From assembly GCF_000717345.1 (NCBI RefSeq), contig NZ_JNZA01000040.1:62001-126000 (forward strand): a stretch of DNA of 64,000 nt, written 5' to 3'. The stretch comes from Streptomyces lydicus. GTDB taxonomy: Bacteria > Actinomycetota > Actinomycetes > Streptomycetales > Streptomycetaceae. Within the stretch, counting starts at the first letter, position 1; each line of letters opens with the position of its first letter. The notes beneath the pieces are model-generated. The model did not search any database. It was not told where the DNA came from and saw nothing but the letters and a program-made list of their open reading frames with translations. The translations under genes and the position numbers were made by a program. This document shows, one piece after another, positions 28,081 to 37,700 of the stretch.

Positions 28081-28656
28081 TTACCGGCAATACGTTCGGC
28101 GTGCGGCGGGGTTGGCGGCCGCGCTGCCGCCCGCTGCGAACCGCACCTCGCACACCACCGGCAGCAGCGCCCGCACCACCGGCAGCCGGTGCCGGACCCC
28201 GGGCGGCCGCAGCGCCCGCACCGCCGCGATGCCCGGGTGGCAGCCCGTCAGGGCGGGCGTCCACCAGGCCGGGGCGTCGAGGAGCAGGACGCCACCGGGG
28301 AACCGCCCGGCGCACGCCGCCACCAGATCCCGGACCTGACACGGTGCCAGCCGCCGCCGCACGCCCCGCGCCACCACGACCACCCCGCGCCGCGGTTCGG
28401 CCACCGCGTCCAGCCAGCGGTGATCGGCCGGTCCGCAGCCGACGGTGTGCCGCCGGGCGTCGTCCGGCAGCAGCATCCGGCGCAGCGCGGCGGGCTCCGG
28501 CGGCTGCACCGTCAGCCAGTTCAGCCGCCCGTTGTCGAGCCGCCAGAAGCCGGTACCGAGCCCCTCGCCGAGCGCGACCACCGTCGCCGCCGGGCGCTCG
28601 GCCAGATAGGCGCGTACCGCCGCATCGAAACACTCGGTCAGCTCGGTTCCGGTCAC
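28081..28656 (-). CDS. LCM-type methyltransferase-like protein, N-terminally short
   Basis: A 191-residue protein. The stretch VVALGEGLGTGFWRLDNGRLNWLTVQPPEPAALRRMLLPDD matches motif I and the acidic-loop region of the leucine-carboxyl-methyltransferase-like (COG3315) class. Family members are normally about 270 residues with a helical domain of about 80 residues in front; here only about 24 residues precede motif I. The acidic residue that normally follows strand 2 is replaced (TVQPPE for xVDLPE). It may be a shortened, non-catalytic or decaying copy. No good ribosome-binding site is seen before GTG 28656. Its place between the cob genes is unexplained. Confidence 0.65.
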   Translation of the reverse strand: MTGTELTECFDAAVRAYLAERPAATVVALGEGLGTGFWRLDNGRLNWLTVQPPEPAALRRMLLPDDARRHTVGCGPADHRWLDAVAEPRRGVVVVARGVRRRLAPCQVRDLVAACAGRFPGGVLLLDAPAWWTPALTGCHPGIAAVRALRPPGVRHRLPVVRALLPVVCEVRFAAGGSAAANPAARRTYCR

Positions 28657-28718
28657 GGATCAAGAGCACCCGGCGCGGCGCCCCCGGGCAAGCGGACACG
28701 GGCCGGCCGGGCCCGGTG

Positions 28719-30011
28719 TCATCCGCGCAGCGCAAGCGCCTGGCCCGCGACGACCAGCAGCAGCTGCTCGCACTCCGCGCCGAACGCCGCGTTCAGCCGC
28801 CCCAGTTCGTCGCGGAACCGGCGGCCCGCCGCGGTCGCCGGCACCACCCCCGAGCCGACCTCGTTGCTGACCGCCACCACCGGCCGGTGCGTCGCGCGCA
28901 CCGCCGCCACCAGCGCGTCGGTCCGTTCCCGCAGCGCCCGCCGGCCCCCGGCCTCCCAGGCCGCGTCGTCCCACGCCCCGACCTCGTCCATGACGTGCGT
29001 CAGCCACAGCGCCAGACAGTCGATCAGCAGCGGCGAGACCTCCGCCGCCCGCCCGGTGCCCGCGTCCCCGCCGGACTCCGCGTCCCCGGCGTCCGGCGCC
29101 GGGGCGTCCCCGGCCTCCAGGAGCGGCACCAGATCGCAGGTCTCGACGGTGCGCCAGCTGTTCGGCCGCCGCTCGCGGTGCAGCGAGATCCGCTCGGCCC
29201 ACTCCGCGTCGCCCTCCCGGGTGCCGCCGGTCGCCACGTACACCACGTCCGGGAAGGCCGCGAGCCGCCGTTCCGCCTCGGCCGACTTCCCGCTGCGCGC
29301 CCCGCCCAGGACCAGCGTGCGGCGCGGCAGGTCCGGCACCGCGTGGTACTCGCCGACCACCAGCGAGCTGCCGTCGGGCACCGCGCGGGCGCCCACCGCC
29401 GCCAGCCTGCGGTGCAGTTCGGGCCCCGGCGGCACCGCGTGGTCGAGGTGCACCGCGATGACGTCCGTCGCCGCGTCCACCGCCCCGGTTGCCCGCAGCC
29501 GGGCCAGCGCGTCCGGCCGCTCCAGCACGTCGAGCAGCACCATGTCGTACGGCCCGGGGCCGCCCGCCGGCTCGTGGGCGCCGTTCAGCGCGAGCCCGGC
29601 CGGTGCCGCGCCCGGCGGCAGGTACAGCAGCCGCTCGCCGTCCGCGCCGGAGATGTCGTACCCGGTACCCGGGATGTCCACGGCGAGGGCCCGCACCCGG
29701 TGCCCGTCGAGCAGCGCCAGCTCCCGCCCGTCCGCGACCCGGCCCGGCGTGGGCAGCCCGGCCGGCACCTCCATCGCCGGTCCGTCGTGCGGATGGGAGA
29801 GCAGCACCTGCCGTACGCCCGCCAGCGACTGCCCGGCCCGGGCGGCCGCGAAGGCCGGACCCGGTGTCAGGTCGATCAGCAGCGCGCCGTCGATCAGCAG
29901 CGCGGTCGCCGCGCGCGCTTCGGCGCCGACGGCCGTCGCACAGGCGGCACAGGGGCAGTCGGGGCGCGGCAGCCCCTGCGGGGCCCCGGTGCCGAGGAGA
30001 GTCACATCCAC
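28719..30011 (-). CDS. cobU: Metallo-beta-lactamase-like domain fused to CobU (adenosylcobinamide kinase/guanylyltransferase)
   Basis: CobU phosphorylates adenosylcobinamide and adds GMP. The C-terminal domain (from about residue 242) has the P-loop RRTLVLGGARSGKSAEAE, YVATGGTREGD with RISLHRERRP, LLIDCLALWLTHVM and VSNEVGSGVVPATAAGRRFRDELG, all CobU motifs. The N-terminal about 235 residues (VDVTLLGTGAPQGLPRPDCPCAACATAVG... LLIDLTPG... LLSHPHDGP) look like a metallo-beta-lactamase fold of the PhnP/nuclease type. The zinc motif is degenerate (SHPHDG instead of HxHxDH). A 13-residue acidic insertion (DAPAPDAGDAESGGDAG) lies within the CobU part. GTG 30011 is the likely start; GTG 30005 is also possible. 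Confidence 0.85.
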   Translation of the reverse strand: MDVTLLGTGAPQGLPRPDCPCAACATAVGAEARAATALLIDGALLIDLTPGPAFAAARAGQSLAGVRQVLLSHPHDGPAMEVPAGLPTPGRVADGRELALLDGHRVRALAVDIPGTGYDISGADGERLLYLPPGAAPAGLALNGAHEPAGGPGPYDMVLLDVLERPDALARLRATGAVDAATDVIAVHLDHAVPPGPELHRRLAAVGARAVPDGSSLVVGEYHAVPDLPRRTLVLGGARSGKSAEAERRLAAFPDVVYVATGGTREGDAEWAERISLHRERRPNSWRTVETCDLVPLLEAGDAPAPDAGDAESGGDAGTGRAAEVSPLLIDCLALWLTHVMDEVGAWDDAAWEAGGRRALRERTDALVAAVRATHRPVVAVSNEVGSGVVPATAAGRRFRDELGRLNAAFGAECEQLLLVVAGQALALRG

Positions 30012-30172
30012 ACCGCCGAGTTTCTCGCGTCCCGTCGCGGTGAGCGCGGCGGGGGCGGACTCGACACGGCCGTTAGGCTGCCGATCAGCACGGAAGCACG
30101 ACATGGCGGAGTGCGCGCAGGCGCGGTCCGCGGTGGCACAGACACGTACTCGGTGGGACCCAGGAGGCGTAC

Positions 30173-30388
30173 ATGGCGTGGACGTGGCGGTTCGAGAAGG
30201 CCGACGGCACGGAGGCGGTGCCGGCCGTGGAGCCGGAGGAGTTCACCACGCAGGGCGATGCGGAGTCGTGGGTCGGCGAGGAGTGGCGCGCACTCCTCGA
30301 AGGCGGCGTCGACCAGGTCCGGCTCTTCGAGGACGGCACCGAAATCTACGCGGGCCCGATGAGTCTGCACGCGGACGCGGAGGGCTGA
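30173..30388 (+). CDS. Small conserved actinobacterial protein
   Basis: A 71-residue acidic protein (MAWTWRFEKADGTEAVPA... GDAESWVGEEWRALLEGG... LFEDGTEIYAGPMSLHADAEG) seen in many Streptomyces, of unknown function. A perfect AGGAGG lies five bases before the ATG at 30173. It is divergent from the CobU fusion and is closed by a strong hairpin. Confidence 0.88.
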   Translation: MAWTWRFEKADGTEAVPAVEPEEFTTQGDAESWVGEEWRALLEGGVDQVRLFEDGTEIYAGPMSLHADAEG

Positions 30389-30397
30389 CCCGCGAAA

Positions 30398-30442
30398 CGG
30401 CGCCGGGCCGGGTCCGTACGGTACGGACCCGGCCCGGCGCCG
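30398..30442. terminator. Bidirectional terminator, 22-bp inverted repeat
   Basis: A perfect inverted repeat centred on 30420 (arms 30398-30419 and 30421-30442). The central pairs must open to make a loop. It lies between convergent genes. Confidence 0.8.
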
Positions 30443-30454
30443 AAGGGGGCGGAG

Positions 30455-31051
30455 CTACGGCCGCTGGCCGCGCTTGACCTGGGGCTTGGGCAGCCGCAGC
30501 CGCCGCATCTGCAGCGTGCGCATCACCGCGTACGCCTTCACGCCCTTGAGGTTGTCGTTCGGGAACCGCTGGTCGAGCTGCTTGCCCAGGCGGAACCAGA
30601 TGAAGACCGAGTCCAGCACGATCAGCACGATGATCACGAGCCACAGCAGCAGCGCGATGCTCTGGATCGAGGGCACCCGGACCATGGTGAGCACCAGGAT
30701 CACCACGGCCATCGGCAGGAAGAACTCGGCGACGCACCAGCGGGAGTCGACGTAGTCACGCGCGAAGCGTCGCACCGGCCCCTTGTCGCGTGCGGGCAGA
30801 TACCGCTCGTCGCCACTGGCCATCGCCTCGCGCTGGCGGGCCAAATCGGAGCGGCGCGCCTCACGCTGGGCCTTCGCCGCGTCCTTGCGGTTGGCCGGCG
30901 TGTGCGCGCGGGAGCGGCGCTGCGACTGGGAGTCGCTGCGCTTCGGCGTCGGGCGGCCCTTGGGGGCCTGCGGATCGCGGGGCTGCTGGGGCTGGTCCGC
31001 GGTCACCTTGGCGGTCGCGGCCTGCTCATCCTTCGAACGGCTTCGGAACAC
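30455..31051 (-). CDS. DUF3043 membrane protein
   Basis: A 198-residue protein. The basic, glutamine- and serine-rich N-terminal half (FRSRSKDEQAATAKVTADQPQQ...) is followed by two membrane segments (about 112-130 and 137-158: FFLPMAVVILVLTMV and IALLLWLVIIVLIVLDSVFIW). A short cytoplasmic tail with KGVKAYAVMRTLQMRRLRLPKP ends the protein. DUF3043 is an actinobacterial family of unknown function. The start is GTG 31051 (MFRSRSKDE), with only a weak ribosome-binding site. It is divergent from pspA, sharing a 260-base promoter region. Confidence 0.85.
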   Translation of the reverse strand: MFRSRSKDEQAATAKVTADQPQQPRDPQAPKGRPTPKRSDSQSQRRSRAHTPANRKDAAKAQREARRSDLARQREAMASGDERYLPARDKGPVRRFARDYVDSRWCVAEFFLPMAVVILVLTMVRVPSIQSIALLLWLVIIVLIVLDSVFIWFRLGKQLDQRFPNDNLKGVKAYAVMRTLQMRRLRLPKPQVKRGQRP

Positions 31052-31313
31052 AACACCCAAGGGTACGTGCTCGGGGCGCGGGGGCCAGGGTCCGACGGGG
31101 CACGATCCGGCAACGGAGCACCGCGCACGCCCCTGTCCGCCGGGCCCCCTACTCCTTGCGCGGGAGGAAACGCGCTCCGCGATCGTCCTGGAGGAGGAGC
31201 GCATCCGGGCGCGAACAGTGCGGTAATGGAACCAGGGCCCGTACTGTGGGGTCTGTAGAGGTGCTGGAGTCCAAGCCCGATGTAACTCGGTCAGAAGGGG
31301 GCGCGCGAGGCCC

Positions 31314-32114
31314 ATGAGCGATGGTGTCATGAAGCGGATGGGGATGATCTTCCGCGCGAAGGCCAACAAGGCCCTGGACCGGGCCGAGGACCCGCGCGAG
31401 ACCCTCGACTACTCGTACCAGAAGCAGCTGGAGCTGCTGCAGAAGGTGCGCCGCGGCGTCGCCGACGTGGCGACCTCCCGCAAGCGCCTGGAGCTGCAGC
31501 TCAACCAGCTCCAGGGCCAGTCCGCCAAGCTGGAGGACCAGGGCCGCAAGGCGCTGGCGCTCGGCCGCGAGGACCTGGCCCGCGAGGCGCTGACCCGGCG
31601 CAGCGCGCTGCAGCAGCAGGTCACGGACCTGGAGACGCAGCACCAGACGCTGCAGGGTGAGGAGGAGAAGCTCACGCTGGCCGCGCAGCGGCTGCAGGCC
31701 AAGGTCGACGCCTTCCGTACGAAGAAGGAGACGATCAAGGCCACGTACACGGCCGCCCAGGCGCAGACCCGGATCGGCGAGGCGTTCTCCGGCATCTCCG
31801 AGGAGATGGGCGACGTCGGCCTGGCGATCCAGCGTGCCGAGGACCGCACCGCGCAGCTCCAGGCCCGGGCCGGTGCCATCGACGAGCTGATGGCGTCCGG
31901 CGCGCTGGACGACCCGTCCGGCATGGCCAAGGACGACATCACCGCCGAGCTGGACCGGCTCTCCGGCGGCAGTGACGTCGAGCTGGAGCTGCAGCGGATG
32001 AAGGCCGAGCTGTCGGGAGGACCGTCGGCCGGCAAGCAGGCCCTCGAGAGCGGTCAGGGTGGCGAGGGACAGCCCGCACCGCAGCAGGACCAGCCGCGTT
32101 TCGACAAGCAGTGA
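31314..32114 (+). CDS. pspA: PspA/IM30 family membrane-stress protein
   Basis: PspA proteins bind stressed inner membranes and oligomerise into rods or rings. The 266-residue protein is almost wholly coiled coil: GMIFRAKANKALDRAEDPRETLDYSYQKQLELLQKV is the conserved family start, followed by helices with heptads to about residue 225. A flexible Gly/Gln-rich tail (GQGGEGQPAPQQDQPRFDKQ) ends it. The start is ATG 31314 (MSDGVMKRMGM); ATG 31329 is possible. It heads a run of same-strand genes with pspAA and a two-component system. Confidence 0.94.
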   Translation: MSDGVMKRMGMIFRAKANKALDRAEDPRETLDYSYQKQLELLQKVRRGVADVATSRKRLELQLNQLQGQSAKLEDQGRKALALGREDLAREALTRRSALQQQVTDLETQHQTLQGEEEKLTLAAQRLQAKVDAFRTKKETIKATYTAAQAQTRIGEAFSGISEEMGDVGLAIQRAEDRTAQLQARAGAIDELMASGALDDPSGMAKDDITAELDRLSGGSDVELELQRMKAELSGGPSAGKQALESGQGGEGQPAPQQDQPRFDKQ

Positions 32115-32171
32115 CGGCCGGCGGGCGTTAGCCTCGCAGAGATCGTCGGCACCGGACCGAGGGAGACCGTC

Positions 32172-32450
32172 GTGATCGTACGGATCATGGGGGAGGGCCA
32201 GGTGAAGCTGGACGATGCCCACTTCATCGAGCTCAACAAGCTGGACGACGAGCTGCTCCGGGAGATGGAGAGCGGCGACGAGGAGGGCTTCCGGCGCACG
32301 CTGGGCGCCCTCCTGGGCGCGGTGCGCCGGATGGGCACGCCGCTGCCCGACGACGCCCTCGAACCGTCCGAGCTGATCCTGCCGGCCCCCGGGGCGTCCC
32401 TCGCCGAGGTACGGGAGATGCTCAGCGACGGCGGGCTCATCCCCGGCTGA
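32172..32450 (+). CDS. pspAA: PspA-associated protein PspAA
   Basis: A 92-residue protein. MIVRIMGEGQVKLDDAHFIELNKLDDELL and the acidic middle are characteristic of PspAA proteins, which are encoded next to pspA in actinobacteria and thought to act in the same membrane-stress response. The start is GTG 32172, with GAGGGAG about 6 bases upstream. The 57-base gap from pspA suggests one transcript. Confidence 0.85.
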   Translation: MIVRIMGEGQVKLDDAHFIELNKLDDELLREMESGDEEGFRRTLGALLGAVRRMGTPLPDDALEPSELILPAPGASLAEVREMLSDGGLIPG

Positions 32451-32534
32451 CCGCCTCCCGGAACCTCCACTCCAGCGCATACGGCACACGGCGCCCCGGT
32501 CCCCCGTCGGACCGGGGCGCTACCGTTTGCTCTT

Positions 32535-33839
32535 GTGACCCTCCAAGGCCCCGCTCCGGACGCGCCGCGCGCCGCCGGCCGCTTCCAGTGGCACCGTTCG
32601 CATCCGCTTGCGTTCGACGCCGCCCTCGCCGTGGCCGTCTTCGCCTGCGTCCTGTTCGGCGCGGTGGTCGACCCGCACCGCATGAACGGCCCGCGCATCG
32701 CCCCGCACCAGCTCTCCGCGACCACCGTCGGGCTGGCCGCGCTGGCCTGCGCCGCCCTGGTCCTGCGCCGCCGCCTGCCGCGCACGGTCCTGGCGGTGAC
32801 CGGCGCGCTGACCATCGTCGAGCTGGTCGCCAGCTCCACCGACCCGCGCGCCCCGGTGGCGGCCGCCGCGGTGATCGCGCTCTACACCCTGGCGTCGCGC
32901 ACGGACCGGCCCACGGTCTGGCGGGTCGGCGCGCTGACCGTCGTCGTGCTGACCGCCTCCGCGATGCTCTGCGGCCCCAGCCCCTGGTACGCGCAGGAGA
33001 ACCTCGCGATCTTCGCCTGGACCGGCATGGCCGCCGCGGCGGGCGACGCGGTCCGCAGCCGCCGGGCGTTCGTCAACGCGATCCGCGAGCGCGCCGAGCG
33101 GGCCGAGCGCACCCGCGAGGAGGAGGCCCGCCGCCGGGTCGCCGAGGAGCGCATGCGCATCGCCCGCGACCTGCACGACGTCGTCGCCCACCACATCGCC
33201 CTGGTCAACGTCCAGGCCGGGGTGGCCTCGCACGTCATGGACAGCCGCCCCGACCAGGCCAAGGAGGCCCTGGCGCACGTCCGCGAGGCGTCCCGCTCGG
33301 CCCTGGACGAACTCCGCGCGACCGTCGGTCTGTTGCGGCAGTCCGACGACCCCAAGGCGCCCACCGAGCCCGCCCCGGGCCTGGGCGTCCTCGACCAGCT
33401 CGTCGAGCGCTTCGTGCACGCCGGCATCCCCGTCGACCTGGACGTCCAGGAGCCGCCCCGGCAGCTGCCCGCCTCCGTCGACCTGACCGCCTACCGTGTG
33501 GTCCAGGAGGCGCTGACCAACGTCCACAAGCACGCCGGCGAGGGCGCCCGCGCGACGGTCCGGATCGTGCACTCCGACAGCGTGCTGACGGTGACGGTGC
33601 TGGACGACGGCGCCGGCCGGGCCGGCGTGCCGCGCCAGAAGGGCGGCGACCGGGCGGCCGCGGAGTCCGGCGGGCCGGGTGCGCCGGAGGACAGCGGCGG
33701 CGGCCACGGCCTGATCGGGATGCGCGAGCGGGTCTTCGCGCTGCGCGGCACGGTCGTCACCGGCCCCCGCGCGGCCGGCGGCTTCCAGGTGCGGGTCACC
33801 CTTCCGCTGCAGACCGTCCGTACGGGGGAGACAAGATGA
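32535..33839 (+). CDS. Sensor histidine kinase (NarL/DesK type)
   Basis: A 434-residue kinase. The N-terminal sensor part has about four to five membrane segments (residues about 25-160). The HisKA_3 dimerisation domain is RMRIARDLHDVVAHHIALVNVQAG, with the phospho-acceptor His in RDLHD. The ATPase domain carries YRVVQEALTNVHKHA and GGGHGLIGMRERV. A Gly/Ala-rich insertion splits the ATPase domain. The GTG at 32535 is the start; its stop overlaps the response regulator ATG as ATGA. No large periplasmic loop is seen, so it may sense the membrane itself. Confidence 0.93.
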   Translation: MTLQGPAPDAPRAAGRFQWHRSHPLAFDAALAVAVFACVLFGAVVDPHRMNGPRIAPHQLSATTVGLAALACAALVLRRRLPRTVLAVTGALTIVELVASSTDPRAPVAAAAVIALYTLASRTDRPTVWRVGALTVVVLTASAMLCGPSPWYAQENLAIFAWTGMAAAAGDAVRSRRAFVNAIRERAERAERTREEEARRRVAEERMRIARDLHDVVAHHIALVNVQAGVASHVMDSRPDQAKEALAHVREASRSALDELRATVGLLRQSDDPKAPTEPAPGLGVLDQLVERFVHAGIPVDLDVQEPPRQLPASVDLTAYRVVQEALTNVHKHAGEGARATVRIVHSDSVLTVTVLDDGAGRAGVPRQKGGDRAAAESGGPGAPEDSGGGHGLIGMRERVFALRGTVVTGPRAAGGFQVRVTLPLQTVRTGETR

Positions 33840-34522
33840 CGATCAAGGTGCTGCTCGCCGACGACCAGGCGCTGCTGCGCAGCGCGTTCCGGGTGCTGGT
33901 GGACTCCGAACCGGACATGCGAGTGGTGGGGGAGGCGTCCGACGGTGCGCGGGCGTACGAGCTGACGAAGGCGGAGCGTCCCGACGTCGTCCTGATGGAC
34001 ATCCGGATGCCCGGTGTCGACGGCCTCGCCGCGACCCGCATGATCAGCCAGGACCCGGAGCTGACCGACGTCCGGGTGGTGATCCTGACGACCTTCGAGG
34101 TCGACGACTACGTCGTGCAGTCGCTGCGCAACGGCGCCAGCGGCTTCCTCGGCAAGGGCGCCGAACCGGACGAGATGCTGAACGCGATCCGGATCGCGGC
34201 GGCCGGCGAGGCGCTGCTGTCGCCCGTCGCGACCAAGGGCCTGATCGCCAAGTTCCTCGCGCAGGGCGGCAGTTCCGGTGACGGCGGGCCCGGGGGGCCG
34301 GGCGCGGAGCGGCTGGCGACGCTGACCGGCCGGGAGCGCGAGGTGCTGACGCTGGTCGCCGGCGGGCTCTCCAACGACGAGATCGCCGAGCAGCTGGCCG
34401 TCAGCCCGCTCACGGTCAAGACGCACGTCAACCGCGCGATGGCCAAGCTGGGGGCCCGGGACCGCGCCCAGCTGGTCGTCATCGCCTACGAGTCAGGGCT
34501 TGTACGCCCACGGGTGCAGTAG
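33836..34522 (+). CDS. LuxR/NarL family response regulator
   Basis: A 228-residue regulator. The receiver domain (1-120) has the acidic pair LLADDQ, the phospho-acceptor in VLMDIRMPG, and the usual T and K. The C-terminal LuxR HTH reads LTGREREVLTLVAGGLSNDEIAEQLAVSPLTVKTHVNRAMAKLGARDRAQ. It is coupled to the kinase by a 4-base ATGA overlap. The RND exporter gene lies 189 bases downstream and may be a target. Confidence 0.95.
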   Translation: MTIKVLLADDQALLRSAFRVLVDSEPDMRVVGEASDGARAYELTKAERPDVVLMDIRMPGVDGLAATRMISQDPELTDVRVVILTTFEVDDYVVQSLRNGASGFLGKGAEPDEMLNAIRIAAAGEALLSPVATKGLIAKFLAQGGSSGDGGPGGPGAERLATLTGREREVLTLVAGGLSNDEIAEQLAVSPLTVKTHVNRAMAKLGARDRAQLVVIAYESGLVRPRVQ

Positions 34523-34711
34523 GGGTGGAGCGCCCCTACTCCGATCGCGGTACGGGCGCCGGACGGAAACCGACCTGCGAGCGAGGAAAAGCGGCCTGGC
34601 CATGGCCGAAGGTGTAGGTGGGCCTGCGAAGGCCCCTGCCGTCGGGCCCGTGCGGGCCTCGCCGACCTTTCCGTAAGCACCGTTCTTCAGAACAGAAGAG
34701 AGACCCCACCC

Positions 34712-37700
34712 ATGTCCTGGCTGTCCCGGCTCAGCCTCGTACAACGGGGCCTGATAGCGCTGATGTCGATCGTCGCGATCGCCTTCGGCGCCATCGCGAT
34801 ACCCCAGCTCAAGCAGCAGCTCCTGCCCTCCATCGAACTTCCGATGGTCTCCGTGCTGGCCCCGTACCAGGGTGCCTCGCCCGATGTCGTCGAGAAGCAG
34901 GTGATCGAGCCGCTGGAGGACGGTGTCCAGGCGGTCGACGGCATCAAGAGCGTCACCTCGACGTCCAGCGAGGGCTCGGGCGTCATCATGGCGCAGTTCG
35001 ACTACGGCAACGACTCCAAGCGCCTGGTCGCCGACGTCCAGCAGGCCGTCAACCGCGCCCGCGCGAAGCTGCCGAAGGACGTCGACCCGCAGGTGGTGGC
35101 CGGCTCGACGGACGACATCCCCACCGTCGTCCTCGCCGTCTCCTCCACCACCAAGGACCAGCAGACCCTGGCCGACCAGCTGAACCGCGGTGTCGTCCCG
35201 GACCTGAAGAACATCGACGGCGTCAGCCAGGTCGCGGTGGACGGCGTCCAGGACCGCATCGTCGCGGTCACCCCGGACACCAAGAAGCTCGCCGCCGCCG
35301 GCCTGACCTCCCAGGCACTGGGCCAGGCGCTGGAGGCCGGCGGCACGTCGGTGCCCGCCGGGTCCTTCGCCGAGGGCGGCCGCAGCAAGACCGTCCAGGT
35401 CGGCGCGGGCTTCACCTCCGTCGCCCAGATCAAGGACCTGTCCATCGCCCCGGCTCCCGGCGCGGGCGCGGCGGCGGGCGGCGGCCAGTCGGCGGCCCCG
35501 GTCCGTCTCGGCGACGTGGCCACCGTCAAGGAGGAGCCGGCCACCCCGACCTCGATCACCCGCACCAACGGCAAGCCCAGCCTCGCCGTGCGGGTGACGA
35601 TGGACCAGGACGGCAGCGCGGTCGCGATCTCCGACGCGGTCAAGGACAAGCTCACCAAGATCCGTCAGGACCTGGGCAAGGGCACCGACGTCACGGTCGT
35701 CTCCGACCAGGGCCCCGCGGTGTCCAAGTCGATCGACTCGCTGACCACCGAGGGCCTGCTGGGCCTGCTCATGGCGGTCATCGTCATCCTGGTCTTCCTG
35801 CTCAGCCTGCGCTCGACCCTGGTCACCGCGGTCTCCATCCCGCTCTCGGTCGTCATCACGCTGATCGTGCTGTGGACCGGTGACCTGTCCCTCAACATGC
35901 TCACCCTCGGCGCGCTGACCATCGCGATCGGCCGGGTCGTCGACGACTCCATCGTCGTCCTGGAGAACATCAAACGGCACCTGGGCTACGGCGAGGAGCG
36001 CCGCGAGGCCATCCTCGCCGCCGTCAAGGAGGTCTCCGGAGCGATCACCTCCTCGACCCTCACCACGGTCGCGGTGTTCCTCCCGATCGGTGTGGTCGGC
36101 GGCATGGTCGGCGCCCTGTTCGGCTCCTTCTCGCTGACCGTCACCGTCGCGCTGCTGTCCTCGCTGATCGTCTCGCTGACGGTCGTGCCGGTCCTGTCGT
36201 ACTGGTTCCTGCGCGCCCCGCAGATCCCCGAGGGCACCACCGCGGACGAACTGCGCCGCGCGGCCGAGGAGAAGGAGACCGGCAGCCCCCTCCAGCGGCT
36301 CTACGTCCCGGTCCTGCGCTTCGCCACCCGCCGCCGGGTCACCAGCCTGGTCATCGCCGTCGTCATCCTGCTCGGGACGTTCGGCATGGGCCCGCTGCTG
36401 AAGACCAACTTCTTCGACCAGGGCGACCAGGACACCCTGACCGTCAAGCAGGAGCTCAAGCCCGGCACCAGCCTCGGCGCGTCCGACGCGCAGGCCAAGA
36501 AGGTCGAGAAGCTGCTCGCGGCCAACGACCACATCGACAACTACCAGGTCACCGTCGGTTCCTCCGGCTTCATGGCGGCCTTCGGCGGCGGCACCGGCGC
36601 CAACCAGGCGTCCTACCAGGTCAAGCTGAAGGACGCGGGGGACTCCGGCAAGGTCACCGACGAGCTGCGGGCCTCGCTCGACAAGCTCGGCCCGTCGATC
36701 GGCGACACCACCGTCACCGCCGGCGGCGGCTTCGGCAACCAGGACCTGAGCGTGGTCGTGAAGGCCGGTGACGCCGACGTCCTGAAGAGGGCCGCCGAGC
36801 AGGTCCGCAAGGCCGTCGCCGGGCTCGACCACGTCACCGACGTGCAGAGCGACCTCGCGCAGAGCGTCCCGCGGATCTCCGTGACGCCCAACTCCAAGGC
36901 GGCGGAGGCCGGTTACACCCAGGCCACGCTGGGCGGCGCGGTCGCCCAGGCGGTCCGCGGCACCACGAGCGGCACGGCCGTTCTCGACGACACCGAGCGC
37001 GACATCGTGATCAAGGCGGCGCACCCGGCCACCACCGAGGCGGAGCTGAAGGACCTCGCCCTGCCCACGCCGGCGGGTCAGGTCAAGCTCGGCACCATCG
37101 CCACCGTCAAGACCGTGGCCGGCCCGGTTCAGATGACCCGGATCGACGGGGCCCGCTCGGCGACCGTCACCGCCAAGCCGACCGGCGACAACACCGGTGC
37201 GGTCAGCGCCGCGCTGCAGAGCAAGATCGACTCCCTGAAGCTGCCGGACGGCGCCACCGCGAAGATCGGCGGCGTCTCGCAGGACCAGACCGACGCCTTC
37301 TCCTCGCTGGGCCTGGCCATGCTGGCGGCCGTCGCCATCGTCTTCATGCTCCTGGTCGGCACCTTCCGGTCGCTGATCCAGCCGCTGATCCTGCTCGTCT
37401 CCATCCCCTTCGCGGCGACCGGCGCGATCGGCCTGCTGGTCGCCACCGGCACCCCGCTGGGCGTCCCGGCGATGATCGGCATGCTGATGCTGATCGGCAT
37501 CGTGGTCACCAACGCCATCGTGCTGATCGACCTGATCAACCAGTACCGGGCGCAGGGCTACGGCGTCGTCGAGGCGGTCATCGAGGGCGGCCGGCACCGC
37601 CTCCGCCCGATCCTGATGACCGCGCTGGCCACGATCATGGCGCTGCTGCCGATGGCGATGTCCCTCACCGGCAACAGCGGCTTCATCTCCCAGCCGCTGG

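Noticed and set aside
22503..30172. A cobalamin riboswitch controlling cobS, cobT or the CobU fusion
   Set aside because: I looked for the conserved B12-box stretch upstream of each gene and saw none.
26943..30362. Long open frames on the plus strand over cobT and the CobU fusion
   Set aside because: They are antisense shadows; products are Arg/Pro/Ala-rich with no start context, while the minus-strand genes have exact family motifs.
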